From the NCBI GenBank assembly GCA_027924585.1, contig BSBM01000372.1, forward strand, positions 9,965,001 to 10,029,000: a stretch of DNA of 64,000 bases. The letters run 5' to 3'. Position 1 is the first letter of the stretch, and every line of letters starts with the position of its first letter. A program made the translations under genes and the position numbers. Below, piece by piece: positions 33,892-45,620 of this stretch. The DNA comes from Larix kaempferi. Taxonomy: Eukaryota > Streptophyta > Pinopsida > Pinales > Pinaceae. The notes under the pieces are model-generated. The model ran no database searches and was not told the DNA's origin. It saw only the letters and a list, made by a program, of their open reading frames with translations.

Positions 33892-34072
33892 GAGACGCTC
33901 CAGGTGGGAGGACTCAAAGGAAATTGAGCATGCAAATATGAAGCAAACAGTGAAGTGTTGGAAGTGTGGAGGGGATCATTGCCTCCGTAACTGCCCAACA
34001 AGAAAACCTCAAGAAGGTAGCAGCCATAAAGTTTTCAGACTTGTGGACGAGCTGGAAGATCCGAATCAGTAG
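33860..34072 (+). CDS. Gag-like fragment 2: nucleocapsid zinc knuckle
   Basis: 70 residues with KCWKCGGDHCLRNCP. The Cys/His pattern is CX2CX3HX4C at 33,956-33,994, one residue shorter between the second Cys and His than the classical CX2CX4HX4C. That short form is known in plant gypsy gag proteins (from memory of the family). Basic residues precede it (RPIKRRSRW), as expected for RNA binding. The frame is offset from fragment 1, so gag is broken or would need a frame change. It ends 151 bp before the polypurine tract, with no pol between. Confidence 0.6.
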   Translation: MKKHSSNRPIKRRSRWEDSKEIEHANMKQTVKCWKCGGDHCLRNCPTRKPQEGSSHKVFRLVDELEDPNQ

Positions 34073-34222
34073 GAGCAGCTCGTGAAAATCAAAGGACTTG
34101 GTCCTGAAAGTTCAAAGTAAAGGATAGAATGCAGGGCAGATCTGCAAAGTTTTGAAGTTTTGGATATATGTAAATTGTATATGTATGCCTAAGTCTTGGA
34201 ACACCGAGGACGGTGTTGTTCT

Positions 34223-34236
34223 AAGGGGGAGGGGAA
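34223..34236 (+). other. Polypurine tract of the non-autonomous element
   Basis: AAGGGGGAGGGGAA is all purine and abuts the 3' LTR start TGTAATACCC at 34,237. Confidence 0.93.
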
Positions 34237-35596
34237 TGTAATACCCCCAATTCGACCCTTAGGATATATGAGCCTTTAATGTAAATCAGTGTACATGTGA
34301 TGTATGTTTTCCTAGCGTGGAGCTCAAGGCCAAGGCCCCGCTAGTGAAAGCCGAATTTTATTTAAAGGGCAAGTATTTGATATTTGATACCATGTGCTCT
34401 TAAGCCATGGAAATTGTAATAGGATGTAAATTAGACATCAGGCAATATAAAATGTCCAAAGCTGGCTACGGAGGCAACAAATGAGAAGGGGCCACGTGTA
34501 TCCACTAGGGAGTGGTGAGGGGACTATGGGAGTGACCCATAGGTTGCCATTTGTCATTATGTGAACCCATTGACTTCCTTAGGTGACATTTATTCCTGTT
34601 GTAAGAGAGTGGTTGAGATTTCAGCCCAAGACTTTGATGGAGTATGGGCAGCCCTGAAATTCGTATGGGAAGGTATGGGCTCTTTTGACTTGTCCCACAA
34701 GTCACTCTACATCTTGGGGGTTGCTCCATCCTTATCCCCATTCCATGGTGGAAGTATGGGACATCTTTGCCCACCCAAAAACGAGCTCCCAGCAAGGAGA
34801 AAACCAGAAATCGCGACTTGAAGGAAACCCACGTTTTGGGAAGCCAAAAACGTCCCGATTTGGTATTGGACAGAGAAATCCAATGGGGGATCCATTGGTA
34901 GGAACCTTGGGGCGAATTTGGGAGCAATAGCTACCCCAAAAGCCATGGGAAAACCCAGTTTTAACTACCCAGAAAATCAGTGACGGATTTGGGTCAATTG
35001 CTGAACAAAGCTGTGAGAAATCCAAGTGTGGATGTTCGAATGGAGGCTGGGATCGTTGGAGTCTAGCTTGATGTGTACTAGCTCTGGGATTGAGCTTAGC
35101 GGACTAGCATCCCTCTCCATTTCCCATTGCATGCTTGAAAAACCCAACTGTGTGTTGGCTTAGCATGGTTGTCTGAGTGAAATCCTGACTGTGAGGGAGC
35201 CATCTAGTTCCTCCTTAGTGGATACACAGCCCAGCTCGGGGGTGATCTCTCAGCTGAAAGAATACAGGCTGGATAGAGATCTATGGTTGGGTGGAACGTT
35301 GCTCTCACGTAGCCAGTCGTTTGGGCCATTATAATTTGAGATAAGTATTCTTGATGTTAATTCTATGCCCTGCAAGCATTTTAATTAATGACTGTTGTTT
35401 ATATGTTGAATGCATGATGAAACTGTGTGCAGATGTATTGTTTAATTCCGCTGTGTTTATATTGAATCGAATCTGCATATAGAAGTTTTAAATGTTAGTT
35501 ATTTATGTTAAAAATTATTGGGGCTAAATATGCCATAAGCCCGGTATGTTGTTAATGTTTCCTTCCCTGTTGTTCTATGGAGAAGGGGACGTTACA
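34237..35596 (+). repeat. 3' LTR of the non-autonomous element
   Basis: 1,360 bp, the same length as the 5' LTR, with TATAAAA at 34,446-34,452. It is followed by the target copy CATGC at 35,597-35,601. Confidence 0.95.
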
Positions 35597-35601
35597 CATG
35601 C

Positions 35602-36989
35602 AAAGGTAACCATTAAGAAAAGCAAGCTATGAACTATAGGTGGAAAATCTATACATATATATATTTAAGCAAAAAAGGATGTCTTCTGCAATGATTTAGG
35701 TCAAACATACTACAATAATGGCTCTAGATTTGGCCATTTGGGAAAGGATGTTTTAGGATGACAATCACATGGATTTGAGAGTATCTCAAAATGAGATTAC
35801 ACGTGTAAGATAAGGAATGATTATTTGTGAATCATGTGAATGAGATGATTGAATCATAAAGGGGGAATTACAAAGCTGAGATGATGCACATTATTAAGGT
35901 CGGCACTTCATACTCCTTGAGATGATTATGGCTTCACATGAGTGAATATAATTTTTACCACTCTAAAAATCATGATGTTGAATGATTCTAACAACCTTTG
36001 CATTGAAAAAATGATCACTATAGGTCTTGGCATGGTCTTTGGATAACAAACACTATAAAAAAAAATTGCTCAAAGGGCACCACTTGCACAAATTCTTTCC
36101 CTTAGCACTAGGGAAATCCTTTTCTACTTCATGATAGGTCCCTTAATCATTGGCTACTATAATTAACCTTAGTAGTTCTGAATGTCTCATACTTATCCAT
36201 CGATAAGAGGATCATCTTCACATTTATTGTATGCTTGATATGTGATCAATGGCTGAAAATTGCTCTAGTATGCATGGTTGGATATAAATCATTGATGAGG
36301 AAGCAAAGCTTACTCAACTCTTCAGATTCTCTGATGATCGCTAATGGCCATGATATAACTTTATCATGTTGCGTGATACAATCTGATATGTTCACTTGAT
36401 TCCCGTTCCTTCTTCTTAATTACAAGATCTGCTCCCTCCAGCAGCTCGGATTTTCTCTTAACAAATTGCATGCTCTAATTGTACCTATTGGCGGAGAGGG
36501 ATTTTGCTTGGCTTCCTTGCTTGTTTTTTCATCTCCAACAGTTGGGATCTATTCTAAGAACATGCGACACTACATCTGGTTCGTAGGCAAGGGAATATTT
36601 CATTTAAAGTTACCATACATACAAATGCCTTCAATGGATCAGATCTATTCCAGATAGTTGTAGGGTCCAACCATGGTCGTTGGAGGGACATTCTCGCTTT
36701 CAAAAATATCACATATCCTAAGGCATACCACAGTCTAGATATTCATTGATGAGCCATGTGCCTGCATCTAATCTTTCGATGAGGACACTTGTAAATTTTG
36801 TTACTAATTATTTCCCATGAATGGTTCATATTTCTTGCAGGGTAGCTCGTAATTATCTTAGCACGATTATTGATGGTAAACATAAAAAATTTCCTATATC
36901 TTATCTCTAGTTTTCATATCAGTAGGAGTAGGATGATGCATCAATTTTAGGCACAAAACAAGCTACACCATTTGTTTCCTACGGTGGGA
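35602..36989. other. Spacer with no recognised gene
   Basis: Stops are frequent in all frames. The minus strand was read for gypsy RT or RNase H as a continuation of the fragment to the right, but no convincing motif appeared. Confidence 0.4.
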
Positions 36990-37199
36990 TGGATTCTCCT
37001 TGAAAGGTGCTAAGAATCCAACTTGAATATCCAAGAATAGTAGACCACTGCCTTTGCCTTCATTGGGATATGGAGTCAATATTGGAGTCACACTTTGAAG
37101 ATATTCAAATTCATTTATGGGAAAGAAAAAATGTTGGTTGTGGACTTTCTTGCTTGCTCGATAGAGAAAAGGGCATCAATTGCGATTCTTTAAGGGAAT

Positions 37200-38059
37200 A
37201 CAAAATCAATACAAACAATAGAGAGTAAGGTACAAAAAAGGAAACTATGATACAGGGAATGAGATGATATCCTTGTTTAAGGGGGTGGATCTCTTAGTCC
37301 TTGCCATAAGTGGGTATTCCCAGGATGACTTTCTTGAATTTGGGAACTTGAAAATGTAAGGAGGTTTCCTTGTGGCATATTTAATAGACAATGGCTTGGA
37401 CCAAAAGTTTACAGATCCTTTATGTTGTTTGCAATCTTTGTATAATTTACCCCCCTTTAAGATCATAGTTTTCATAGGAGAAATATTATGCTTATCCCAC
37501 TAGTCAGGAGGAGTCTATGATTTTCATGGGCCTGTCTCATGAGTTACATGGAACCATTCTTTCTTGCAAGGTCCTTCATCTATTTCTAGTTCAATTAAAC
37601 CATTTATCCATTTGTCCTTTCCTCATGGGGTAGTTATGATATCATCCGCCTTATACAAATTTGTTTATGATTCTCCAACAATATATTTGGATTGCTCCTC
37701 CTCAGAAGGATTTGACTAGTACATTTTTAGCTGAACCATTGTCTTTGATTCTTTAGACACCTTTAGATCGGTATTACCCTTAACCTTTGTTTCCCTTAAT
37801 CTCAACATTGGCATTTCAAGATATGGCATACTATTAGTATTTTCGAAAAACGGATTTAGAGCATACTGGGAAAACTTATATGATGGGATATTAGATGATG
37901 CCTCAGTTACATGTTCATTCTCATTAGAGGTTTCTTCGAGAATCAGTTCATATATTCCAGAAATGTTTACGGTGGTTCCTTAGTATTCATCATGATCGAC
38001 TAGGCCTTGGAGGAAAGGTTGGCAGTTGAGGAAGAATTTTCCTAGCTCGTCACAAGTAT
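37200..38059 (-). pseudogene. Post-protease linker of the gypsy fragment
   Basis: Minus-strand text continues after the protease with several stops. Blocks include NISGIYELILEETSNENEH, PYLEMPMLRLRETKVKG and a 76-codon frame (37,245-37,475) that starts MKTMILKGGKLYKDCKQHKG. The protein-like, Glu/Lys-rich composition fits the linker between protease and RT, but no catalytic motif is visible. Confidence 0.4.
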
Positions 38060-38528
38060 GACATAGAAAATTAGTTGGGTACTTGGGGTCACTAATAACA
38101 TAGGTCATTTTTTGTTCCCTATACAACCGATGAGTATCCACCCAAAAATAAGAATAGTGGCATAAGATAGGTCAAACTAAAATTTTCCCCTGATGGAGGT
38201 TCCCCAATGCCTAGAAAATAGCATGCCATATGAGGGAGGGACATTTTCTATGACTACATCCATCATGACAAATTTTATGGGGATTTGCACCCCCCTACCA
38301 TAAGGTATTTGATCATACTAGTGCATTGGAATCTTTTGGAATCAAAGGAAAACATATCTTTGTACGGTCTTATAATATCTAAGCCAAGATTTTCCATGAC
38401 TACCAAAGGAATCAAAGAATGGGAAGTACTAGAATCATATAAGCAATTATAGAGATGGAAATTCTAAAACTGCAGGGTGATATAAAAATGCAGGGCAACA
38501 CGGTCTATTTCATCAGCAAGACTTCCAA
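38060..38528 (-). pseudogene. Gypsy retropepsin domain, active site altered
   Basis: The minus strand reads ADEIDRVALHFYITLQF near the insertion, then CLYDSSTSHSLIPLVVMENL, GLDIIRPYKDMFSFDSKRF, and after a frameshift MMDVVIENVPPSYGMLFSR and DLSYATILIFG. These are the landmarks of the aspartic protease of one class of plant Ty3/gypsy polyproteins. The catalytic DSG is DSS (38,416-38,436). There are stops and at least one frameshift. Removing the solo LTR and one target copy joins this in frame to APKIVLG at 41,440-41,460. Confidence 0.8.
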
Positions 38529-38644
38529 TGTAATGCCCAGTTTTGAAATTACTACTTGAACTACTGTTATATGTTGTATCTTCTTGATTGTGAGACTTCG
38601 TCGGTTTGACGACACTATGGACATATGGTTCTATTATTTTTCCG

Positions 38645-38648
<4 letters not shown>

Positions 38649-38675
<27 letters not shown>
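38649..38675 (+). repeat. (GT)13 microsatellite
   Basis: An uninterrupted GT dinucleotide run within the solo LTR. Confidence 0.95.
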
Positions 38676-39865
38676 ATGTTAGTATTATGATATGTAGTCA
38701 TGTTAGATATTTATCATGTGTTAATTATATCTCATATATGCAAATTACAGAATGATGGGTATGTGGATACCGTTAAAATTATATGTTGAACAAATGAATG
38801 TTATGCCAGGTGCATGGTGAATAAATGAATTGACTATTGTTTTATTGTGATTAAATCTATGTTTACATGTCGAGGATTTATGCACGATATTCTAGATCGT
38901 ATGCCATAGACTAACTTACTTGTTAAAATGGCTGAGTGATAGATGGATCCTACGAGGTGCAAGAGCCTCAGGGACATGGACTATGAAAGATAAATGTTAT
39001 GCAAGTGATGCATTATTTACTTTCGCATGATCAATATGATGTTTATTATGATGTATGGGTGGGGTAGCATTTCAGGAAACTTAACCTCCCTGATTGGTTA
39101 TACAATGACAAACTGAGTACAAGTGCAACGTAGTTATTACGTCGGTGTAGACATAGTCCCTTGTTCCATTAGTGGGGTGGAGGATTTACCCACCATTTAT
39201 TCCCGAAACCTAGAGTCATGGGAGGGTTGTGCTACGGCGTGCTCCCCAAGGTGTGTGATGATGACTAGTGGTTGTCTGCTGGGGAAGCTTGGTTGATGTA
39301 GTCGACACGTCCGCTTATGGGTTCTAACTCGTGCTGGTCATGGATTGACACTTCAGGGTATTCCAGCGGAGGAAAGGATAGGATGTGGAAGTTAGTTTTG
39401 ATTAGATCGATTATGTAGGTAAATAGGTGTAGCTCGAAGTCAGGAAGAAAACGTGATCTAAATGTGTATGTTGAAAACCTTTGATTGATTAAGTGTCGTA
39501 ACTCAGTGATGTATGAATTGTCATAACTTAATAAGATGCAATTAGGTAAAAGATTGTACCTTGCAAACTATGTTTAAACCTGTGTCAGTAAACAATAAAT
39601 TTCATGATCATGATTGATGTGTGTGATCTAGTATTGTTAGTGTACTTACGCGAGGTATGTAAGTAGTAGCTACGCTTACATAACTCGCCTACAAATTTAT
39701 AAATTACGTGAAATAAAACTAAACTATAATGTTTAGGCATTAATTACATTATTACTACTTATCTAACTAGGAGATTAAATTAATACGTCGAGTTAGTAAA
39801 TTTTGGTTTAATAATTGAATTGGATAATTGAGTGACTTACGTGGTAATGAATGATGATTAAGTAA

Positions 39866-40095
39866 TAATGTTGATTAATGTTAATAATATTGATTAATGT
39901 TAATTATTGTCAATTAATGTTAGTAATGTTGATTAATGTTAATTATTGTCGATTAATGTTAGTAATGTTGATTAATGTTAATTATTGTTGATTAATGTTA
40001 GTAATGTTGATTAATGTTAATTATTGTCGATTAATGTTAGTAATGTTGATTAATGTTAATTATTGTCTATTAATGTTAATAATGTTGACTAATGT
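39866..40095 (+). repeat. 39-bp AT-rich tandem array
   Basis: GTTAGTAATG or its variant starts at 39,919, 39,958, 39,997, 40,036 and 40,075, a constant 39-bp step. Each unit is two similar halves, GTTGATTAAT and GTCGATTAAT, with TTAATTATT between. Confidence 0.9.
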
Positions 40096-41434
40096 TAATT
40101 ATGTGTTAATAATGATTAATTAATGTTAATGAGTTTAATTAGTAAAGACCAAGGGTTAAAATGTTAAAAGGTGATTGTAATGTTAGTAAAGATAGTGTTG
40201 ACTTGAAAGGGTAATATTGATTATGTATCGAACGATATTAATTAATTAATTAACATATAGGGATAAGGTTTAATTTATAAATTATTTAATTAATTATGAT
40301 TATGTTATAGTCATTTAGAACCATGGTGTAAATTATAAATAATACCGCATGCCATTATTAAACAAGTATTGAATTATAATTGAGTTAATTAAATAAAAAT
40401 GATTTATTAATTATAATTTTGAAACTTAAATTATAAAGTCCCCAAGTGTAAACTAGTAATTAATTTCGTGAAGCGTGTAAGTGTAAAACACTTAGGGTTG
40501 GTGGGTGAACCAACCCCAACCCCAAACTTAATTATAAAAATAATGTAACATTATTATTAATTAAAAATTGTATTATTGAAAAGAAAATAATGTTAAAGAT
40601 AATTGTTGTGAATTGTTGTCGGTAAACCTCATAAAGAGGGGTGAATATTTAATGACTAGTTAATAAAATAATATTATTTTCAATGGAATGGTTCGAGGGA
40701 GATTACCAAGTAGACATGAGGGGGTTGGGACCTCATTAATGGGAAGGATAGGGGTAGTAATGGTAGGGGGATAGAGTCGGCAAGGAAAAAAGGGAATAAG
40801 GACAAGAAGAGAGGGGGAAGAAGGCATCTTCACCTAGGATATTTTGGGAAATTTGAGCAGAGATAGAAAATTACAGAGGAGAAGAGAAGGGGGTTCTTGT
40901 TGGAGAATTTGCAGAAGGGTAAAACTGGTTGGCTTGTACTCAGTTTGGGCTTGGGGGTCCAAAGGGGAACTTTTGGAGTTCGTTGGTCAGCGACACCTCG
41001 CTAGTTGGCAGGGTGGCATACCAGATTGTCTGGTCAGTTGGGTTTCCAGGTTTTGGGAAGCTTTGGTTGCAGGGTATACATCAATGGAAAAGTAGCAGAA
41101 AAGGGATCTACTAGCTATTAAGAGGTATTTCTCCTACAGGTATAATGATCCATTTCTAACTCTGTAATCTTTGTTTATTCTAGTTTTCTCACGTTATTAA
41201 TTGAAATACATGCGTAAATGTCTTTGTATTGCTGCACATGTATTGTTAGAAAATAAAACTAGAAATTAGAAAAGAAAACATGATATTGTTACTGCCATAT
41301 AAAACCCTATTTTACAGGCATGAATTTTAACACAAACCACCAAAACAAAACATAAATTTGAGACAGTAAGTGAACATAGAGAAATGATAGAGATTTATTT
41401 ATGAACTAAGATAAACTAGGACAAGGGTCCTACA

Positions 41435-42720
41435 TCCAAGGACAATCTTAGGGGCATCATCTTGCAGGTTGATTTGGTCGTCCCGTAAATGAGGCTCATC
41501 ACTCAGACCCATTATATTAGAGGATGAAGGAGCTTATTTATATAGAGAAAAATGAGATTTGAGTTTTGTAGGGGGAGACGGGGCTTTGGGTACTGCAGGG
41601 ATGTTGGTATCTTTAAGGCCTAGATAAGATGATATTTATTTTTTGTGAAAAGGGAACCTCAAAACTTTAGACAAAGGCATTGGGATCTTGATTTTTCTTA
41701 AATCATGCTTAGTATCAAAAGTAAGAGAAAGAAGAGGACCTGTGTATGGTACCCTTATAGCGAGAGGCTACTTTATTGGAGCTTGAATTGGGCTCAGCAG
41801 CGCTTTATTGGATTCTTTACTTTTTACTTCTAGCTAGAGTGGAATGATAGTTTTTCTGACATTTGCATCCTTTAGGACTATATATCCTTTCAGTTTTTGT
41901 GTGGCCTCTCCATTATCCCTTTGGATCTCATTATAAGGGATATAGGGCTCATCCCAACTAAAATTTTGAGTGTTAGATCGCAGCCTCAAGTCAAAGGCTC
42001 TCCTAACCTGTACCATAATACTATCTATAACCAATTGTAATTGAGTGGGAGACAAATCTAGCATCTTTTGATCTTGATATACTACTTCTTCAAGGATGTG
42101 CGAGTTCCTCTTCCTCTACCATGCACATACTTTCAGATCCCAACAATTCTTCTTCGCATTTCATCTCATCAAAATGAAATAACATGTTCAAACTCGACGA
42201 AGAGTTTGTTGGATCTTGCTCTTCAAGTCCATAATACTTCTCAAATCCCTCTTCTACCGAAGGGGCAACTTTGGCAGGTGTTATTGGATATTGCTGAACA
42301 TTAGGGTTTTCCCTTCTTATTTCTAGTTGCAGGGACATCAAAGGAGTTATTTTGTATTGTGGCTAAACCATAAACTAATGATTTTGGGTTCGGAATGGGG
42401 GTGAGCAAACAAGGTTTGATGCTTCACCTTGCTTAACCTTAGTAAGTTAAGTTTCCATGTTATTCAGAAGCTTGGTAACTTTTTACAAGCTAAGCGGGTA
42501 TTGGCTTGTAAATCCTTCAATATATTTTCCTTTCCTTCTATCAGCATACCTTCTATCCTCTGGATCTTATGTTCAGCTCTTCATGGGGACCCCAACAACC
42601 GTCATATTTCCTTGTAGATATTCTACGTCACAAAAAAATCCTCCAAGTCAATTGATTTTCTTTCTCTCATGAGCAAAGAAAAATCAGAATCAAAAGTAGT
42701 CGATTATGTGAGCATGGCAC
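41435..42720 (-). pseudogene. Gag-like part of the gypsy fragment
   Basis: Closest to the solo LTR, the minus strand reads DEPHLRDDQINLQDDAPKIV, which continues into the protease. Further upstream are a 76-codon frame (41,834-42,064, starting MLDLSPTQLQLVIDSIMVQV) and an 83-codon acidic frame (42,090-42,341, starting MMSLQLEIRRENPNVQQYPI) separated by stops. Position upstream of the protease on the same strand suggests gag or the gag-protease linker. No zinc knuckle was identified. Confidence 0.45.
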
Positions 42721-45620
42721 CCGTATCCAAGGGTTTGGAAACTTTAGGTATTTGATGATACAACTTGCAAAACCTAGTGGTGAACTCCTTAATAGTTTTC
42801 CATTATTATTTTTTACAGTATTGAATTCTTAGGTGAAAAAAGTATGAAATGAGGTGTGAGGCACATAAAACTTGGACCATTTATATGCCTGCAAAAAAAA
42901 AGGACGAGAACATTAGAGTTAGTGACCTAATTGAAATAGAGTAAAAATATAAATTATAAATATATATATAGAGAGAGAGAGAGAGAAAGAAAGAAAAAAA
43001 AATTATAGAGAAAACTTTATTTACAATTATAGAGGAAATTGTATGTATGAACCTAATGTTAATTTAAATTTAAATTTAAATTAAGACAAAACATTTTTTT
43101 ATATAAACCGACATTGTATGGATATGGGAATATCAAAAAAACAAAGGGAACTATATATATGCATATTATATATATGAAATGGCTAATATCCTAATAAGAC
43201 CAACCAAGAGAAGGATATTATGTAACACGGTCCTATGCCTGAATTAGTGAGTGAACTTCATCGCCAATCTGATATGAATAGAATAAAATATATCTATATG
43301 AATGGGATCAATTCGAGACTATAAACAATATTCTCGTAAGAAACAAGAAGATCAAGGTTTCGTTATGTTTGTTCGATTTAGGGATCGAGTGGGAATATGG
43401 TTTCCTATGTATAAGGAAGGGGCTTCACCGAGATTGGTCCATCTAATGGCAGGCATTTTGGCTGGGGGTTATGTATATGAAATGAGGAAAAAAAATTATA
43501 ATTAAATTTTAATGTAAAAAATTAAAAACAAAAAAATATAGAATAAAACATTAGAAAAAATAAATAAATATTATTTTTGGTGGCCGGTTGGAGCCATGGC
43601 TCACAGCCAGGATGAGGGAGCATGCCAACAGCAAGGTATGGCCATGGGTGTCCTAGCCAGTAGCACAGTTGCGGCCTGGACGACCCGACCAGTAGCCCAG
43701 AGTGGCTTGCAGTCAGGGTGAAGCCCGGCCAGCAGCACAAGCTGCATCCATGGGCAGCCCAGCCAAGGGCCCAAAGGATCGTGGCCATGAGCCAGCAGCC
43801 GACACAGCCGGTGCTGTGGCCATGAACCAAAGCTCACTCAGAAAAATAGTGGGGAAAAATTACCCGCACATAGGGTTTGACCTTATTTATAAAAAAAATT
43901 AATATTATTTTATGCATGGCTATGGAGCAAGGTTAGGCCGTGTGGCTCCCATGCAGGTCACTTAGGCCTTAATTAAGTTAATTAAATATTAAGATTAGTA
44001 TTAACATTATATTAAGCAAATTAATGTTAGTGTAAAAAAAAAAATTAAGGTTAGATTAATGTGATTAATCTAATATAAATTAATTATGATAAGGTTAGTT
44101 TAATAGTGGTTTAAGGTTAGTGCTAATAAGAATTAAGGGTTAAAATAAATTAGTTAAATTTAATAAACTTAATTAATTAGAATTTAAGTAATTTTTTTAT
44201 TAATTTTTTTTAATATTATAAATAATGTAGTTATTTATAACATTAATGTGCGTAGAATTATTACAAGGCAATTAAAATATTAGTATAAAATTTATTGAGC
44301 CTTGGCTAAAGGCGAGGTTCTAAGGTTAGGATTTAATACCTTAGGTTAAGGGAAACTAAATGGAATTGGTTCCGTAAGATAATTAATTAAAATTTACATG
44401 TTAGGTTGATTAATATACATAACCATTAGATAACATTAATGGTAAGTTGGAATTAACACTAATTAGCTTATATTCTTCTTGAAAATGCTCCTTGCCGAAA
44501 CTTCGATGTATAATCAAAGGGGCAAGACATACCCGAAATCTAAAAAATGAGACACCACAGAGACCAGCATGACGAGCTCATCACTAGGACATTGATTCCA
44601 CTCCATGATAGATATGTTTAATAAACATGACCCTAGGAAAAAAATATAAACTTAGGTGATGCTGTTGTTAATTAATTAATATTAAAGATTAATTATTAAT
44701 GTGATTAGTATAGGGTTATTAATGCACATTAATAATTAAGGTTAAATTAATTATTATAATGCTAGTATAATGTTAATGGAGTTCGGGCTAAGGTAAATTC
44801 AGACATAAATTTCATTAATAAATAGTTATTAATGAGAAACGAGGTAATGAAATTTAATTAATTAATCATTAACTAGTCGACGTAAGTAAATTAATTGAAC
44901 TACTTACAGAGTTGAACATGGTTTTCCAGGTTGGAGGCGACCCGAGGTAGACTAAAGACTAGGCCAGGGAATCTAGATAGAACGTTTCACGCTGGGGATC
45001 GCGCCAAGGGTGGCCCTAGCAGTGGGTGCAGTCGTTGGTGATTGTCAGAGGCAGTAGGACGATGCGATGCCACACGTAACTAAGACATCGAGTCTTATAC
45101 CCGGTGCTTACAATGGTGATGCCTGCTAGGGAAAGTAGTAGAGACCATGTACCCTCACTCGGTCAAGCTTTCGCCTCAGTATCAGGTAAAACCCGTTTAC
45201 GGATGAATAAATAAATAAACTTTCACACTCTAGTAGGTCTGAGTATGAGGTTGATAGTAACCTAGTCTTGATGTCATTGAATGTTAATTGTCGCATTATG
45301 CCATGTTATAAGCATAACCATGGAAAGGGTGCAAGTAGGTCGGGGGCGAGGTCTGGCGACGACATTACCTGAGCCGAATGTGCCGACACCATCGCCAGAG
45401 ACCATCCTTATATTGTGCTCATTGGAGGAAATAAACAAAACACTCTGGGAACTATAGAGGGGAAGTGTTACCTTAGAGGTAGAAGTGGAGGCCCCTCCAC
45501 TACAGGGATGATTTTAAGAACCCCCCCAAAATTTATAGGTATAAAAATGGGTGAATCTCCCCGATATATAGGAAAACTCGAAGGCAATTTTATCAATAAT
45601 ATAATATGCATTATATTTTT
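42721..45620. other. AT-rich spacer with no secure gene
   Basis: Contains ATATAT and GA microsatellite-like DNA at 42,960-43,010, a TTTAAA repeat near 43,060, and a short GC-rich patch at 43,590-43,830 with repeated CCAGCAGC/GCCCAGCC words. A TGTAACACGG word at 43,221 resembles the LTR starts in this window, but no partner or target duplication was found. Long stretches are TTAAT-rich (43,970-44,880). Confidence 0.45.
43302..43505 (+). CDS. Hypothetical small protein, 67 codons
   Basis: Reads MGSIRDYKQYSRKKQEDQGF, then RFRDRVGIWFPMYKEG and LVHLMAGILAGGYVYEMRKK. The composition is protein-like, with basic segments around one short hydrophobic stretch (VHLMAGILAGGYVY) that could be a membrane anchor. 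It stands alone in AT-rich DNA. It may be an exon or a transposon scrap. I do not recognise it. Confidence 0.3.
   Translation: MGSIRDYKQYSRKKQEDQGFVMFVRFRDRVGIWFPMYKEGASPRLVHLMAGILAGGYVYEMRKKNYN

Larger units (their letters stand above)
25845..35596 (+). mobile_element. Young non-autonomous LTR retrotransposon (LARD-like), 9,752 bp
   Basis: Two 1,360-bp LTRs with TGTAATACCC...ACGTTACA ends bracket a 7.03-kb interior. A perfect 5-bp duplication CATGC lies at 25,840-25,844 and 35,597-35,601. The primer-binding site follows the 5' LTR and the polypurine tract directly precedes the 3' LTR, so the structure is complete. No protease, RT, RNase H or integrase motif was found. The only coding trace is a short gag-like segment at 33,679-34,072. 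By hand comparison the LTRs differ at two positions (near 26,436/34,828 and 26,946/35,338). Recent mobilisation by enzymes of another element is inferred. Confidence 0.93.
38529..41434 (+). repeat. Solo LTR, about 2.9 kb, inserted in the gypsy protease
   Basis: Begins TGTAATGCCC and ends GGTCCTACA, giving TGTA...TACA ends, flanked by a perfect 5-bp duplication TCCAA (38,524-38,528 and 41,435-41,439). No primer-binding site, polypurine tract or pol motif was seen inside, so it is best read as a solo LTR left by LTR-LTR recombination. Orientation is not proved. Frames near 40,844-41,114 have no motif. It contains a GT microsatellite and a 39-bp array. Confidence 0.8.
36990..42720 (-). mobile_element. 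Decayed Ty3/gypsy gag-protease fragment, minus strand, split by a solo LTR
   Basis: Protease-type homology at 38,060-38,528 continues across the solo LTR into 41,435-41,510. Coding-like gag text extends to about 42,700, and post-protease text runs down to about 37,200. RT and integrase were not found, so only a 5' fragment of the element survives. Outer limits are approximate because neither LTR of this element is recognised. Confidence 0.6.

Noticed and set aside
43221-43240. TGTAACACGG as the start of another LTR
   Set aside because: No second copy, no CA end with a matching target duplication, and no primer-binding site nearby.
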